DNA from: an uncultured Prevotella sp.
Lineage (GTDB): Bacteria; Bacteroidota; Bacteroidia; Bacteroidales; Bacteroidaceae
NCBI GenBank assembly: GCA_946186115.1
Contig: CAMHLV010000004.1
Span: 32,171 to 96,170, forward strand
DNA: 64,000 nt
Reading direction: 5' to 3'
Below are positions 1 to 10,407 of the stretch, piece by piece. The notes under the pieces are model-generated. The model had not been told where the DNA came from and did not search any database. It was given only the letters and a program-made list of their open reading frames with translations. The number at the start of each line of letters is the position of its first letter. The stretch's first letter is position 1. A program made the position numbers and the translations under genes.

Positions 1-2193
1 CAGATAGTCGATGCTGGCGACCAGCCTATTACACAGGCCGGTATTATCTGGAGTCTCAATGCCCAGCCCACTTTGGCCGACAACATTGTTGAGGTGGAAG
101 ACGTGAAGAATCTGACGGAGTTCTCGCTGCTCATCACCGGACTGAAGGCCGAGCAAACAGTCTATTACCGTGCTTTCGTGCTATCGAATGCAGGCTATGC
201 CTATGGTGACGTGAAGAACTTCACTACTGCCGAGGCCACGATAGCCATCGTACAGACAAGTGATGTCACCAAGAGCGGCAAGAAGTACCGTCTGGGCGGC
301 GTCGTTACCGACGATGGTGGAATGGAATTGCAGGAGGTCGGTATCATCTACGGCACTTCGACCGGTCTCAATTATAATAGTGGTACGCGCGTAGCCATGA
401 GCCGGCCGTCGTATAAGTTCTCTACTGCCGTACAGCTGGAGGAGGCTACTACCTATTTCGTGCGTGCTTATGCCATTACTGCCAAGGGAACATCCTATGG
501 TGAGGAAAAGCGATTTGTGACAGACGACATCCCCGAGACACCAGACGAGATCTTGGGCGATGTCATCTGGTGTGCTCCTGACGGCAACGATGCTACGGCT
601 GACGGTTCCGAACAATATCCCTTCTTCGACCTGCAGAAGGCAGTAGCTATGGCACAACCTGGCGACCGCATCTGGATGAAGGCTGGCACGTATGTCTATG
701 ACAAGCGCATTAACATTGACGATACCAATGGCGAGCCCGACAAGATGATCGAGCTCTTCGGAAAGGACGGACAGGCAGTGCTCGACTTCTCGGGAATGCC
801 CTATCACTCTCACTCCAACAATCCCTATCAGGGCGTGCGCCTGACCAGCAGCTACTGGCACTTTAAGAATATTGACATCTGCAATGCCTCTGACAATGGT
901 CTGCTTATCGAGCGCAACAAGCCTACTGGCGGTTCGGCATCAGACATCATCAACCGCACTCAGGATGGTCATGACAACATCATCGAGTTGTGTAACTTCT
1001 ACCGCAATGGCGACACTGGCTTGCAGATGAAGAACCTGGCCGCCAACAACAAAGTCATCAATTGCGACTCCTACCTGAACTGTGATGAGGACGAGGGTGA
1101 TGCCGACGGTTTTGCTCCCAAGCTCTCTGTCGGCGACAACAACTACTTCTACGGTTGCCGTGCCTGGGCCAACTCGGACGACGGCTGGGACGTGTTCTAC
1201 AAGAAGGAGGGCGGTTTCGGCGACAACATGACTGTTATCATTGAGAACAGCATCAGTTATAAGAACGGATTCCTCAGCCTTGACAAGGTAGCACCCAAGG
1301 GTAATGGCAACGGATTTAAGTGCGGCTCCAATCAGGGCGCGATGAATGTGTATATGAATCGCTGTCTGGCTGTCTATAACAAGGCTAAGGGCTTCGACCA
1401 GAACCACAACGCCGGTGACATCATCCTGAACAACTGTACGGGTATCACCAACACCAGTGTGCTGGCTAGCAGCAGCGACAAGACCTACTCATACCGCATC
1501 TACGAGAGCATCGCCAGCGGACATGAGGTGCGCCTTACCAACTGTGTGGCTATCAATGACAACGCTACTACTGACAAACCAAATACCCCGTCAGATGGTC
1601 ATGGCAAGAACAGCCAGTGGGGACGTTTCGAGGTTGACGAGTCGCTCAGCGGTCTGACTGTCACTACTAGTGAATTTATGAGTGCCTTCCCAGAACTGTT
1701 TGTCGATGTGACCAACCATGAGGAGCTGGTAGCTCAGCGCGATGAGGACGGCAACCTGCCCGAGACCACCTTTGCACATCTCAAGGAGACATCGCAGTCG
1801 CTCATCGACAAGGGTACGAAGATTGATGCCACCAACTATCGTGGCATTGACATCAACGGTATAGAGTACGAGGGTGAGGCTCCCGACTTGGGTGCATACG
1901 AGTATGGTGGTGAATTCACCGACATCCGTGTCGTCAGTCAGGAATCAGAAGACAATAGTGTGCGACTCTTCCAGGCGCAGAACGGCGTGCTCTTTGTTAC
2001 CGTAAATGGCGGTAAGGGTGCCGACTCCTATCATGCTTCCCTCTACGACGCTTCCGGTCGCATTATTGGCAAGCATGTGTTCAGCGGTCAGACTACCTCT
2101 ATCCGCCTGCCACAAGGTGCCAACGGAATTGTGGTGCTAAAGGTGGAAGGCGGCAATGGCTTCCGTGGTGCCGTCAAGGCAATGGTGAGATAA
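1..2193 (+). CDS. PL9-type secreted pectate/rhamnogalacturonan lyase, 5' end outside window
   Basis: The frame is open from base 1, so the N-terminus and any signal peptide lie outside the window; 730 residues are visible. The first ~160 are two fibronectin-III/Ig-like domains. Residues ~175-600 form a right-handed parallel beta-helix that opens with a CAPDGNDATADGS motif typical of polysaccharide lyase family 9. The family's calcium aspartates fit D369, D393, D394 and D397 (ADGF, then NSDDGWD 24 residues later, the spacing known for Pel9A), and K440 in GNGFK fits the catalytic base. The last ~90 residues resemble a type IX secretion C-terminal domain (LYDASGRIIG...). First visible gene of a six-gene pectinase cluster, 37 bases before the PL1 gene. 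Exact substrate (homogalacturonan or rhamnogalacturonan-I) cannot be told. Confidence 0.85.
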   Translation, partial: QIVDAGDQPITQAGIIWSLNAQPTLADNIVEVEDVKNLTEFSLLITGLKAEQTVYYRAFVLSNAGYAYGDVKNFTTAEATIAIVQTSDVTKSGKKYRLGGVVTDDGGMELQEVGIIYGTSTGLNYNSGTRVAMSRPSYKFSTAVQLEEATTYFVRAYAITAKGTSYGEEKRFVTDDIPETPDEILGDVIWCAPDGNDATADGSEQYPFFDLQKAVAMAQPGDRIWMKAGTYVYDKRINIDDTNGEPDKMIELFGKDGQAVLDFSGMPYHSHSNNPYQGVRLTSSYWHFKNIDICNASDNGLLIERNKPTGGSASDIINRTQDGHDNIIELCNFYRNGDTGLQMKNLAANNKVINCDSYLNCDEDEGDADGFAPKLSVGDNNYFYGCRAWANSDDGWDVFYKKEGGFGDNMTVIIENSISYKNGFLSLDKVAPKGNGNGFKCGSNQGAMNVYMNRCLAVYNKAKGFDQNHNAGDIILNNCTGITNTSVLASSSDKTYSYRIYESIASGHEVRLTNCVAINDNATTDKPNTPSDGHGKNSQWGRFEVDESLSGLTVTTSEFMSAFPELFVDVTNHEELVAQRDEDGNLPETTFAHLKETSQSLIDKGTKIDATNYRGIDINGIEYEGEAPDLGAYEYGGEFTDIRVVSQESEDNSVRLFQAQNGVLFVTVNGGKGADSYHASLYDASGRIIGKHVFSGQTTSIRLPQGANGIVVLKVEGGNGFRGAVKAMVR

Positions 2194-2230
2194 TTACCAA
2201 CGGAACAACAAAGACTAATATGATATACAG

Positions 2231-3526
2231 ATGAAAAGAATATTACTCTCATGTGCAGTGGCTTTGACACAGCTTCTTTATGTTCAGGCCCAGACTCCGC
2301 TGAGTGAGTATGACCTGAACCGCCCGTTTGGATGGGGGGCTCAGGCTGGTTTTGAAGTTACTGGTGGCACAGGCGGTACTGAGGTTGTAGTGACCACAGA
2401 GACCGAGTTCGATAATGCCATCAATACGAAAGATCCTGTCACTAAGGAGCGTGACGTACCGATGATAATCTACGTCAAGGGTGAGATAGAGTTCAAGGCT
2501 ATGCATACATGGCATGTCAAGAACAAGACCATCCTCGGCTTGCCTGGTTCCAGAATCTTCAGCAAGGACCGTACAAAGAAGAACAGTGGTATCATGAAGT
2601 TCAGCAGCGGCAGCGGTGCCGACTCGGAGAATATCATCCTGCGCAATCTGATGATACAGGGTGCCGGAGCCTACGACGTTGATGGTGATGATGCTCTGCT
2701 GTTTCAGGGTGTCAAGCGAATATGGGTTGACCACTGCACTATCGGCGATGGTGTTGACAGCAGCTTCGACTGTAACCACGAGTCAGACTATGTGTGTGTG
2801 ACGTGGTGCCGCTTCATTTACAAAATTGCCCCGTTGGGAGGAGGCTCGGGCGGCAGCGATGATCATCGCTACTGCAATACATGGGGCAGCAGCGACAAGG
2901 CCACGGAGAGCGTTGACCACCTGAATACCACCTTCGCCAACTGCTGGTGGGACAGCGGCTGTATGGAGCGTTGTCCGCGTGTCCGTTTTGGCAAGGTGCA
3001 TATCGTCAACTGCTACTACACCAATACTGGCAACAATTATAGTATAGGCTATGGCTACAAATCGAACATATATGCCGAGAAGTGCTGGTTCGGTGACGGT
3101 GTGGCTGTTGACAAAGACTATACCGACCCCAAGCACGGCTATGCAGATTATAATTACCAACTGGTGGAATGCATGAAAAACAATATTGCCTTAGATGCCA
3201 AGAAGCAGGATGTGGGCGGTGCCGAATATTTCGATCCCGACCAGTATTATAGCTATGAGGGTTTCGATGTCAGTCTTGTCCCCTCTGTTGTTGGCAATGA
3301 AGCTACTGGTGCCGGTGCTAATCTCATGGTAGAGGTGGGCAAGGGCGTGACGGGATATGCCAATGGCTCCCCGACAGCCATAGAGTCCTTTGACGTGAGT
3401 ACTCCTCATTCGGCCGACTTCTATTCCATATCAGGCACACAGCAGCAGGGCTTGCGACGTGGCATGAACATTGTCCGTCAGCGTATGGGCGACGGCACGG
3501 TGAAAGTGATGAAGGTGAAAATGTGA
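2231..3526 (+). CDS. pectate lyase, PL1 family
   Basis: Secreted 431-residue enzyme that cleaves de-esterified homogalacturonan by calcium-dependent beta-elimination. A signal peptide ends near VQAQ at residue ~21. The parallel beta-helix carries the PL1 hallmarks: WVDHCT at W165-T170, an aspartate-rich calcium strand (GVDSSFD), and CPRVRFG at residues 248-254, whose arginines (R250, R252) fit the catalytic PRVRFG motif of family 1. The C-terminal ~50 residues are a short tail after a Pro-poor linker, weakly like a sorting signal. It sits 37 bases after the first PL9 gene and 33 bases before the next, consistent with one operon for pectin breakdown. Assignment to PL1 is confident; exo or endo action cannot be read from sequence. 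Confidence 0.92.
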   Translation: MKRILLSCAVALTQLLYVQAQTPLSEYDLNRPFGWGAQAGFEVTGGTGGTEVVVTTETEFDNAINTKDPVTKERDVPMIIYVKGEIEFKAMHTWHVKNKTILGLPGSRIFSKDRTKKNSGIMKFSSGSGADSENIILRNLMIQGAGAYDVDGDDALLFQGVKRIWVDHCTIGDGVDSSFDCNHESDYVCVTWCRFIYKIAPLGGGSGGSDDHRYCNTWGSSDKATESVDHLNTTFANCWWDSGCMERCPRVRFGKVHIVNCYYTNTGNNYSIGYGYKSNIYAEKCWFGDGVAVDKDYTDPKHGYADYNYQLVECMKNNIALDAKKQDVGGAEYFDPDQYYSYEGFDVSLVPSVVGNEATGAGANLMVEVGKGVTGYANGSPTAIESFDVSTPHSADFYSISGTQQQGLRRGMNIVRQRMGDGTVKVMKVKM

Positions 3527-3559
3527 TGAAATAAACCAAAACAACTAATAAATACTGTT

Positions 3560-6019
3560 ATGAAGAAAAAACTACTTAGAAGAATGGGTGCCACAATGTT
3601 GATGGCATTTGCTATGATGTCAGCATCAGCAACAGACATCCATGTAGCTACCACAGGTAGTGACACTAATGCAGGTACGGAGGGAGCTCCACTGCAAACC
3701 ATCCAAAAGGCGCTGGAACTGGTAAAGGCTGGAGACCGCATCCTCATCCATGAGGGCACATACTATATCACCAAACGCCTGAAGATTCCCGAGTTGCCTA
3801 CAACTCCTGACATGCGCTGCGAGATGCGCTCATGGCCTGACGATGCTGTTGGAAAGGTGATTATCGACGGTTCGAATATGTCTGCCTCATCGGAAATCGA
3901 GTTCAAGCAGTCACGCTGTATCTATGTCAATCACCTGGCTAACTACTGGACCTTCTACGGACTGGTATTGCAGAACGCTTTGGACAATGGTATGAAGATG
4001 GAGGGCTCGTACAACATCGTGGAGCGTTGTACTTTCCGCTGGAACAATGATACCGGTCTGCAACTTGGTATGTTCAAGGATTTCAGCATCGAGGAAACCA
4101 AGTCGTTCCCCATCAGCGGACAGCCTGAGTTCAATCCCGATTACAGCTACTGTCGAGGCAACAAGATCATCAACTGCGACGCCTACGAGAATGCAGACCT
4201 GAAGTCATACAGTGGCAGTGATGATGGCGGTGATGCCGACGGCTTCGCATGCAAGTTGTTCCCAGGCCCCGGAACAGAGTTCCACGGATGTCGCGCCTGG
4301 ACAAACTCCGACGACAACTGGGACCTCTATATGGTTTATCATCCCGTTGTTATCGACCACTGCTGGGCTTACCATGCAGGATATACCAAAGACGGCAAAG
4401 AGGGTAAGAATGGTAATGGCTTCAAACTGGGTGGCGGCGGCAGTGCCGGTGGTGCAGCCTTCGACCAGTCAGTAGGTGCCCATGTCGTGACCAACTGCGT
4501 AGCTTTCAACAACCTGCATAAAGGCTTCGACCAAAATAATGCCTACGAGGGTATGTATATCTTCAACTGTGTAGCTTGGGGCAATGAGTACAACTACCGT
4601 TTCCCCACAGAGTTCAAGTATGGCTTTATGGATATCCACAACTGTGCAGGTTGGGGTGCCACGGCACAGAAGAGCGGCGTTAATGTTGGTAACCATGAGT
4701 TCCTTTCGCCCGATAAGGAAAACTATCAGGATCCTACAGCAGGAACGACCTATAACTCATGGACAACCATCGATGGCTGTAATCCCATCAAAGAAGGCTA
4801 TAAGGACGGCAAGACTCAGATAGTGACTCAAGACCACTCCGGTGAGTTCCTGTCACTGAGTGTTGCCGACTTCATGGCCGATCGCGAGGCCGACGGCTCG
4901 CTGCCTAACAACAATTTTGCCAAGCTGAAGCCCGGCAGCATCTTCAAGGATATGGGTATGCCTGTCATCGGCTATACCCCGACACGTAAGATGACCGAGG
5001 CAGAGTGTGCCGCAGCTGGTCTGGAATACATCACAGCCGACGATATCTATATCCCCTACAACGATGCTGCTCCCGATTTTGGTGCCTTCGAGCTGGACGG
5101 AGAGCCCTATCCGTTTGTCATCCCCGAGAAGATTGAGTTGAAGTGTGCTACGGCTAACTCATCGCAGGAAATTGTTGAGGGCCAGCCCATCGCCGACATC
5201 GTCTTTGAATGGAGTGACGCAGGTACGTCGGCTGTTGTGGAGAACCTGTCAGAGGGACTTACATACAGCATCAGCGGACGCACGCTGACCATCAGCGGTA
5301 CACCCCAGTCCCGCTGTACCTTTAAGGTCACGGTTGAGGGCAGTGCCGAGGGTGTGAAGCCTGTCACCACTACAGGTATCATCACGCTTGTGAAACCCTT
5401 CAAGGTGCTCACTGGCGACTGGTACAAGTTCCAGGATGCCTACGATGCATTGCCTGCCGACCTCCAGGGCGTGATAGAACTGGTACAGGGCGACAACTCA
5501 GATGCTACCAAGGCAGCCACCACCATCGACCCAACCAAGGCAGAGGACGGTGCCCAGAATGCCGGCTACAGTGTCGGTGCCGTATGTCTGGGAATGAGCA
5601 ATGGCGGCATCAAGCTGAACCTCAGCCAAGGAGTGCTTAAGCTGATGATGAACGTGTTCTTCACTGGTGGACGTACCTTCCAGATTTCCTATACACTCTC
5701 TGACGGCACTTCTAAGAGTGTGAAGACATCGAGTTACAAGAAGGGTGCCTACATGATGGACATCCTCGACCTTGCTGGTTTGACAAGCGACGACGACCGT
5801 GTCAAAGTGCGCACCATCACTTTCGCACAGAGTGGTGCCAACGGTGGAGCCCGCATCTATGATATGTATGTCAGCGTTCCTGATAATTCTGCTACTGGCA
5901 TTACGAGTGTAAAGACTGCAAATACTGACTCTCGTACCATTAAGATGATGGATAACGGACGCATCATCATTCTGAAGAATGGCGTACGCTATAATGCTCA
6001 GGGACAAATCATCAAGTAA
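3560..6019 (+). CDS. PL9-type lyase with C-terminal Ig-like and carbohydrate-binding-like domains
   Basis: 819-residue secreted enzyme with signal peptide (MKKKLLRRMG..., cleavage near ASAT). Beta-helix residues ~25-500 hold the PL9 calcium and base residues: D227 (ADGF), D251, D252, D255 (NSDDNWD) and K289 (GNGFK); the 24- and 34-residue spacings match the family. Residues ~520-615 look like a putative-Ig (cadherin-like) domain. Residues ~620-790 are a beta-rich module of unknown ligand. The protein ends in a short tail (NGRIIILKNGVRYNAQGQ) also seen in the next two gene products, probably a secretion or anchoring tag. Co-directional with the cluster, 12 bases before the next gene. Confidence 0.88.
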   Translation: MKKKLLRRMGATMLMAFAMMSASATDIHVATTGSDTNAGTEGAPLQTIQKALELVKAGDRILIHEGTYYITKRLKIPELPTTPDMRCEMRSWPDDAVGKVIIDGSNMSASSEIEFKQSRCIYVNHLANYWTFYGLVLQNALDNGMKMEGSYNIVERCTFRWNNDTGLQLGMFKDFSIEETKSFPISGQPEFNPDYSYCRGNKIINCDAYENADLKSYSGSDDGGDADGFACKLFPGPGTEFHGCRAWTNSDDNWDLYMVYHPVVIDHCWAYHAGYTKDGKEGKNGNGFKLGGGGSAGGAAFDQSVGAHVVTNCVAFNNLHKGFDQNNAYEGMYIFNCVAWGNEYNYRFPTEFKYGFMDIHNCAGWGATAQKSGVNVGNHEFLSPDKENYQDPTAGTTYNSWTTIDGCNPIKEGYKDGKTQIVTQDHSGEFLSLSVADFMADREADGSLPNNNFAKLKPGSIFKDMGMPVIGYTPTRKMTEAECAAAGLEYITADDIYIPYNDAAPDFGAFELDGEPYPFVIPEKIELKCATANSSQEIVEGQPIADIVFEWSDAGTSAVVENLSEGLTYSISGRTLTISGTPQSRCTFKVTVEGSAEGVKPVTTTGIITLVKPFKVLTGDWYKFQDAYDALPADLQGVIELVQGDNSDATKAATTIDPTKAEDGAQNAGYSVGAVCLGMSNGGIKLNLSQGVLKLMMNVFFTGGRTFQISYTLSDGTSKSVKTSSYKKGAYMMDILDLAGLTSDDDRVKVRTITFAQSGANGGARIYDMYVSVPDNSATGITSVKTANTDSRTIKMMDNGRIIILKNGVRYNAQGQIIK

Positions 6020-6031
6020 GCCACAACATTT

Positions 6032-8098
6032 ATGAAGAAAATCATATCCTGTATCTCACTGCTGCTCTGCACCCTTATGGTGCAGGCAGCCGATTTGTCA
6101 GAGAATTTTAGTTCTCTGGCTAAGGGGAAATATGGCAGCAACAGCGAGCAGACCGTTACCCTTCCTTCCGGAGACTGGACTGCTCTGAAGATGGAACTGA
6201 AGGAGAGCAGTGGCGAGAAGCGGTTTACATTCTCCAGCGGTTCGTCGTCATATCTCATCACACCGGCTGTTGACGACCCTGGAAAGATTTCCGTTGACTG
6301 GGGTTCTGGCGGCAGTACTAAACTGACCATCAGCTATTCTGTCGATGGCGGTGCATGGCAGCAGCTTGATGAGGTTTCCTCTGGCGGTTCTGGTGCACGA
6401 TCGTATGGCGGCAAGACGGAACTCGATGGACAGACAAATGTCCGTTTCCGCTTTGTTGGTAATAACAGCAATGTCTATGTGACGAAGGTTGTCATCAAGT
6501 CGGCAAACGTTGTTCCTGTCGATCCTGACGACCCCACCTATATTACAGAAGGCGTATGGGTACCCACCAAGCCTTTCCCTGCAGCCAAGCAGACCTACTA
6601 TATCTCACCAGAAGGCAACGATGCTACGGGCGACGGCTCAGAGGCCAACCCCTGGTATAACATTGCCGTTGCCTATGCTGCGGCCACTGCCGGCGACCAC
6701 ATTGTCTGCAAGGGCGGTACGTACAAGATAAGCAAGTATGGTTCTGACGGCAAACTTGTGGTGAGAATGAACAAGAAGAACACTGCCGACCAACCTATCG
6801 TTATCCGTTGTGCCGATGGCGAGAAACCCGTCTTCGACTTTGAGCAGATGTTGCTTGATTTCAACGGCGACAGGTCTAAAGTGAAAGGAGATATGCGTGG
6901 TATTATGCTGACTGGTGACTACCATATCATCTTTGGAATCCATATCAAGCATGCTGGCGACAACGGAATGAAAGTCGAAGGAAGCCACAACCGCATTGAA
7001 CGTTGTGAGTTCTCATATAACTTAGACACTGGCTTGCAGTTAGGCTTCGGCCATCATTTCAGCGATACTGGTTTCGGTTCTAGCAATGATGGCAGCTACT
7101 GCTCCTACAACGACATCATCGACTGCGATTCACACCATAACTGCGACTACGATGCCAATTACGGAAGTGATGCCGACGGCTTTGCCTGCAAGATGCACAA
7201 CGGCATAGGCAACCGCTTCATCCGTTGCAGAGCCTGGCATAACAGCGACGATGCGTGGGATCTTTACGAGACCGACTTCGATGTCATCCTGGCAGAGTGC
7301 TGGGCTTGGGAGTCGGGTAAGTCGGATGACCACAAATGGGTGCTTGATTATTTCACCTATCAGCAGGGCTTCTCGGGCAATGGCAATGGCATCAAGCTTG
7401 GAGGCAACGGAGAAGGCGGCAACTCACAGGGTATTCATTATGCCTTCAACTGTATTGCCTTTGGCTGTAACAGCAGTTCTTCTGTGAAGGGCTTCGACTG
7501 CAACAGCCACCATGGCGGCCATGTGCTGGTGGGCTGTCTGGCTTTCAACAACAGCTACGACTATATGTTTGAGAGCAGCGGTTCCGATGCCAATACCAAG
7601 TATTATAATAATGTATGTCTGGGCAAGCAGGAAATCTGTGTCGGTTATGACGACTACAATGCCTTGGCATCTCCCATGTCGAAGCAGGGATGGACTAACC
7701 ATCTGGTGACGGGAGTATCCTACGACAACTATATCTCTCTGGACGAAAGCGAAGCCCTGCTGTCGCGTGATATCTACGGTGGCATGCCGCGCCGCTTCGC
7801 CCGCCTCACTGCCGACCCGGAGAATCCGATGATTGATGCCGGCAATGACGCCCTCGACAATGTCAATGGTGTATGGCAGCAGCTGGTTGAGGAGTTCCCG
7901 TTCCTGCAGCGCACCGTTACCGGAGCAGCCCGCGACCTCGGCCCCTACGAGCGCCCCAGCTCATCGCCGACCGCCATCGATGTGGTCAACGGTTCCACCG
8001 TTGACTCATCCCCCTCACGCAAATACCTCCACAACGGCCGCCTCATCATCGAACATGACGGTCAGCGCTATAATTCCATCGGTATCAGACTACAATGA
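6032..8098 (+). CDS. PL9-type lyase with N-terminal beta-sandwich domain
   Basis: 688-residue secreted protein. Signal peptide (cleavage near VQAA), then a ~120-residue N-terminal beta-sandwich ('ESSGEKRFTFSSGSS...') that could bind carbohydrate, then a PL9 beta-helix from ~residue 185. Catalytic set visible: D382 (ADGF), D406, D407, D410 (NSDDAWD) and K455 (GNGIK); the last loop is longer than in the neighbouring PL9 proteins. C-terminal tag RKYLHNGRLIIEHDGQRYN matches the tags of neighbours on both sides. Its stop codon overlaps the next gene's start (ATGA at 8095-8098), which implies translational coupling with the methylesterase. Confidence 0.88.
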   Translation: MKKIISCISLLLCTLMVQAADLSENFSSLAKGKYGSNSEQTVTLPSGDWTALKMELKESSGEKRFTFSSGSSSYLITPAVDDPGKISVDWGSGGSTKLTISYSVDGGAWQQLDEVSSGGSGARSYGGKTELDGQTNVRFRFVGNNSNVYVTKVVIKSANVVPVDPDDPTYITEGVWVPTKPFPAAKQTYYISPEGNDATGDGSEANPWYNIAVAYAAATAGDHIVCKGGTYKISKYGSDGKLVVRMNKKNTADQPIVIRCADGEKPVFDFEQMLLDFNGDRSKVKGDMRGIMLTGDYHIIFGIHIKHAGDNGMKVEGSHNRIERCEFSYNLDTGLQLGFGHHFSDTGFGSSNDGSYCSYNDIIDCDSHHNCDYDANYGSDADGFACKMHNGIGNRFIRCRAWHNSDDAWDLYETDFDVILAECWAWESGKSDDHKWVLDYFTYQQGFSGNGNGIKLGGNGEGGNSQGIHYAFNCIAFGCNSSSSVKGFDCNSHHGGHVLVGCLAFNNSYDYMFESSGSDANTKYYNNVCLGKQEICVGYDDYNALASPMSKQGWTNHLVTGVSYDNYISLDESEALLSRDIYGGMPRRFARLTADPENPMIDAGNDALDNVNGVWQQLVEEFPFLQRTVTGAARDLGPYERPSSSPTAIDVVNGSTVDSSPSRKYLHNGRLIIEHDGQRYNSIGIRLQ

Positions 8099-10395
8099 AA
8101 ATCATTCGAATAAATATTGCTGCCGTGATAGCCTCAGTGGCTGTCATGGCAGCATACGCTCAGACGGCCGATAACACTTCCGTCACCGTAGGTTGGGAGC
8201 TAAACTCCGGTACCATAAGCGAGGCTCCTGCATACACTCCCGAGTCCGCCAGCCAATTTATCGACAAGACAGAGATATTACCTGCCGGCGGTATAGGTAC
8301 ACCAGTGGCCAAGACCTCTGATGTCGATGGCATTACCCAGACCATGTTCCCTGTGTCCTCTAAGACCTCGTCGGCCTCTGATAACAATGCTGTTAGTTTT
8401 GTGGTGACGCTCAAGGACGGCATAGCATTCACTCCAACGCGTCTCAGTTTCAAGGCCTTCAGATGGAAAACCGACAAGGGTAACTTCGACGTTACCTGGT
8501 TTTGCGACAGTGAGCGCAAGGGACTGGCATCGGGATTGCGTCCTAATCGTGGCGCAGGCAGCGGAGCCAGCACGGTATCTGAATATAGTTACGACCTCAG
8601 CGGCACGTCAGCAAGCGAACATCAGTTTGGCTTCAGCGTCAATATATACAACTTTGACGTGGCAGCCGACAAAGGCCTCTCGCTGGGCGATATAGTCATC
8701 GAGGGAACACTCAATGGTACTGTCGGCCAGCAACTCACCTACACGCTCTCTGTATCGGTGTCTCCCGACGGAGCCGGCACGGTGACAGTCTCGCCAGAGG
8801 GACCAGCCTACAATAGCGGTCAACTGGTGACGCTCACCCAGCAGCCTGCCGACGGCTATATATTTACAGGATGGAAAACGCCTTCGGGCAAGACGCTTTC
8901 TACTGCTTCCACCTATCAGTTTAATATCAAAGGCAACGCAGAGCTCATCGCCTCCTATGTCACAGAGCAGAGCCTGATGGTCAACGACTACATCATTGTC
9001 GGTTCTCTTGACGAGCTGCGTGCAGCCATCCGTCAGGTAAACGAGGAGAACAGTGGCCTGCGCCGCTTCATATTCCTTAAGAACGGTGTATATGACTATG
9101 GAATCTACAACAATCCGGAGTCGGGGGCTGACCCCTATGGCCGCGACACTATCAAGGCTGATAACATCTCACTGATAGGACAGAGCACAGAGGGAGTGAC
9201 CATACAGATCACACCGAAGCAGGCCAGTGTAAGTCGCACATCGCCTCTCGTAATCACCGGTACGGGAATGTATTTGCAGGACTTTACCCTTCAGAACAAC
9301 TTCAACTATGGTGGTGACGACGGTCAGGCAGCAGCACTGATGGACAAGGGACACCATACCATTGGCAAGAACATGCGACTGATATCTAAGCAGGATACCT
9401 ACTATTCGAATACAGACTACGGACAGTTGTATTTCGAGACATCCGAGTTTCAGGGTACGGTTGACTTCATCTGCGGCCGAGGCGATGCTTTCTTCAATAA
9501 ATGCCGCCTGTTGTGTGTCAACCGCAAACCAACACAGGGAGATTACAAGGGCGATGACCATATTGCTGCCCCTTACACCATCGGCGAGGAATACAATACT
9601 GCCGGTGGCCACGGATACATCTTTATGGATTGTTATGTTGACTGCAAGGCACAGAAGTGGGACTTCGGCCGTGGTTGGCGCGGTTGGCCAAAAGCGGCGT
9701 TCCTCAATACTACTCTCTCTGAGGATGCCGCAAAGCGCATAGGCAACGATCAGACCAGCGGCAAGCCTGCCGACGGATATGCCGTCACCAAGCCCATTGA
9801 CTATACGCTGCGAGTAGGTACCAAGGGTATCCAGACCAGTAGCGACAGCCACTATCTGCAGTTCTATGAGTACAATACTATCGACGAGCAGGGTAATGTG
9901 GTTTCGCCTGAGAGCAATATACTGGAGTTCACCGCCAGCGACAAGGCATCTTACGAGACTATCCTGAAGCAGTCGGAGACCGACCGTTTCCAGCTTCGCA
10001 ATGTATATCCCGACTGGCAGCCTGACGAAGACTGCCGCCAGGTGACCGTTTCCTCATGCCAACTCGATGGCACCACTCTGTCGTGGACAACGAGCCAGAC
10101 TCCCAAGGCCATACTGATAGAGCGCAATGGCGAACTTGTCGCCATAGTTGATGGCACTACCTCCAGCTATGCCCTGTCTGGCGCCTCTGACGGCATCACC
10201 GTCCGTGCTGCCAACAGCATGGGAGGCTTCGGCGAGCCCGCGGCCATCGGCACCTCCACCGCCATTAGTGAGGTCAACGGTTCCGCCGTTGACGCTTCCC
10301 CCTCATCCCTTACCCGTAAATACATAGCCAACGGCCGCATCATCATCGAGAAGGACGGCCTGCGCTATACCCCTCTCGGGCAGCAAACTCATTAA
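8095..10395 (+). CDS. pectinesterase (pectin methylesterase), CE8 family
   Basis: 766-residue secreted enzyme that removes methyl esters from homogalacturonan, making it a substrate for the lyases around it. Signal peptide cleaves near AYAQ. An N-terminal beta-sandwich (~30-210) and a ~75-residue bacterial InlB-like repeat (SVSPDGAGTVTVSPEG, GYIFTGWKT) precede the CE8 beta-helix (~300-620). Catalytic residues of the family are all present: Q411 (QAAAL), Q433-D434 (QDTYY), D457 (GTVDFICG), R526 and W528 (GRGW). A fibronectin-like segment and the tag RKYIANGRIIIEKDGLRY close the protein. Start overlaps the previous stop by 4 bases. Confident. Confidence 0.93.
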   Translation: MKIIRINIAAVIASVAVMAAYAQTADNTSVTVGWELNSGTISEAPAYTPESASQFIDKTEILPAGGIGTPVAKTSDVDGITQTMFPVSSKTSSASDNNAVSFVVTLKDGIAFTPTRLSFKAFRWKTDKGNFDVTWFCDSERKGLASGLRPNRGAGSGASTVSEYSYDLSGTSASEHQFGFSVNIYNFDVAADKGLSLGDIVIEGTLNGTVGQQLTYTLSVSVSPDGAGTVTVSPEGPAYNSGQLVTLTQQPADGYIFTGWKTPSGKTLSTASTYQFNIKGNAELIASYVTEQSLMVNDYIIVGSLDELRAAIRQVNEENSGLRRFIFLKNGVYDYGIYNNPESGADPYGRDTIKADNISLIGQSTEGVTIQITPKQASVSRTSPLVITGTGMYLQDFTLQNNFNYGGDDGQAAALMDKGHHTIGKNMRLISKQDTYYSNTDYGQLYFETSEFQGTVDFICGRGDAFFNKCRLLCVNRKPTQGDYKGDDHIAAPYTIGEEYNTAGGHGYIFMDCYVDCKAQKWDFGRGWRGWPKAAFLNTTLSEDAAKRIGNDQTSGKPADGYAVTKPIDYTLRVGTKGIQTSSDSHYLQFYEYNTIDEQGNVVSPESNILEFTASDKASYETILKQSETDRFQLRNVYPDWQPDEDCRQVTVSSCQLDGTTLSWTTSQTPKAILIERNGELVAIVDGTTSSYALSGASDGITVRAANSMGGFGEPAAIGTSTAISEVNGSAVDASPSSLTRKYIANGRIIIEKDGLRYTPLGQQTH

Positions 10396-10407
10396 TCACG
10401 TACGACA

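Noticed and set aside
181..861. 226-codon minus-strand frame inside the first PL9 gene
   Set aside because: It is opposite a gene with complete family motifs and has no independent support.
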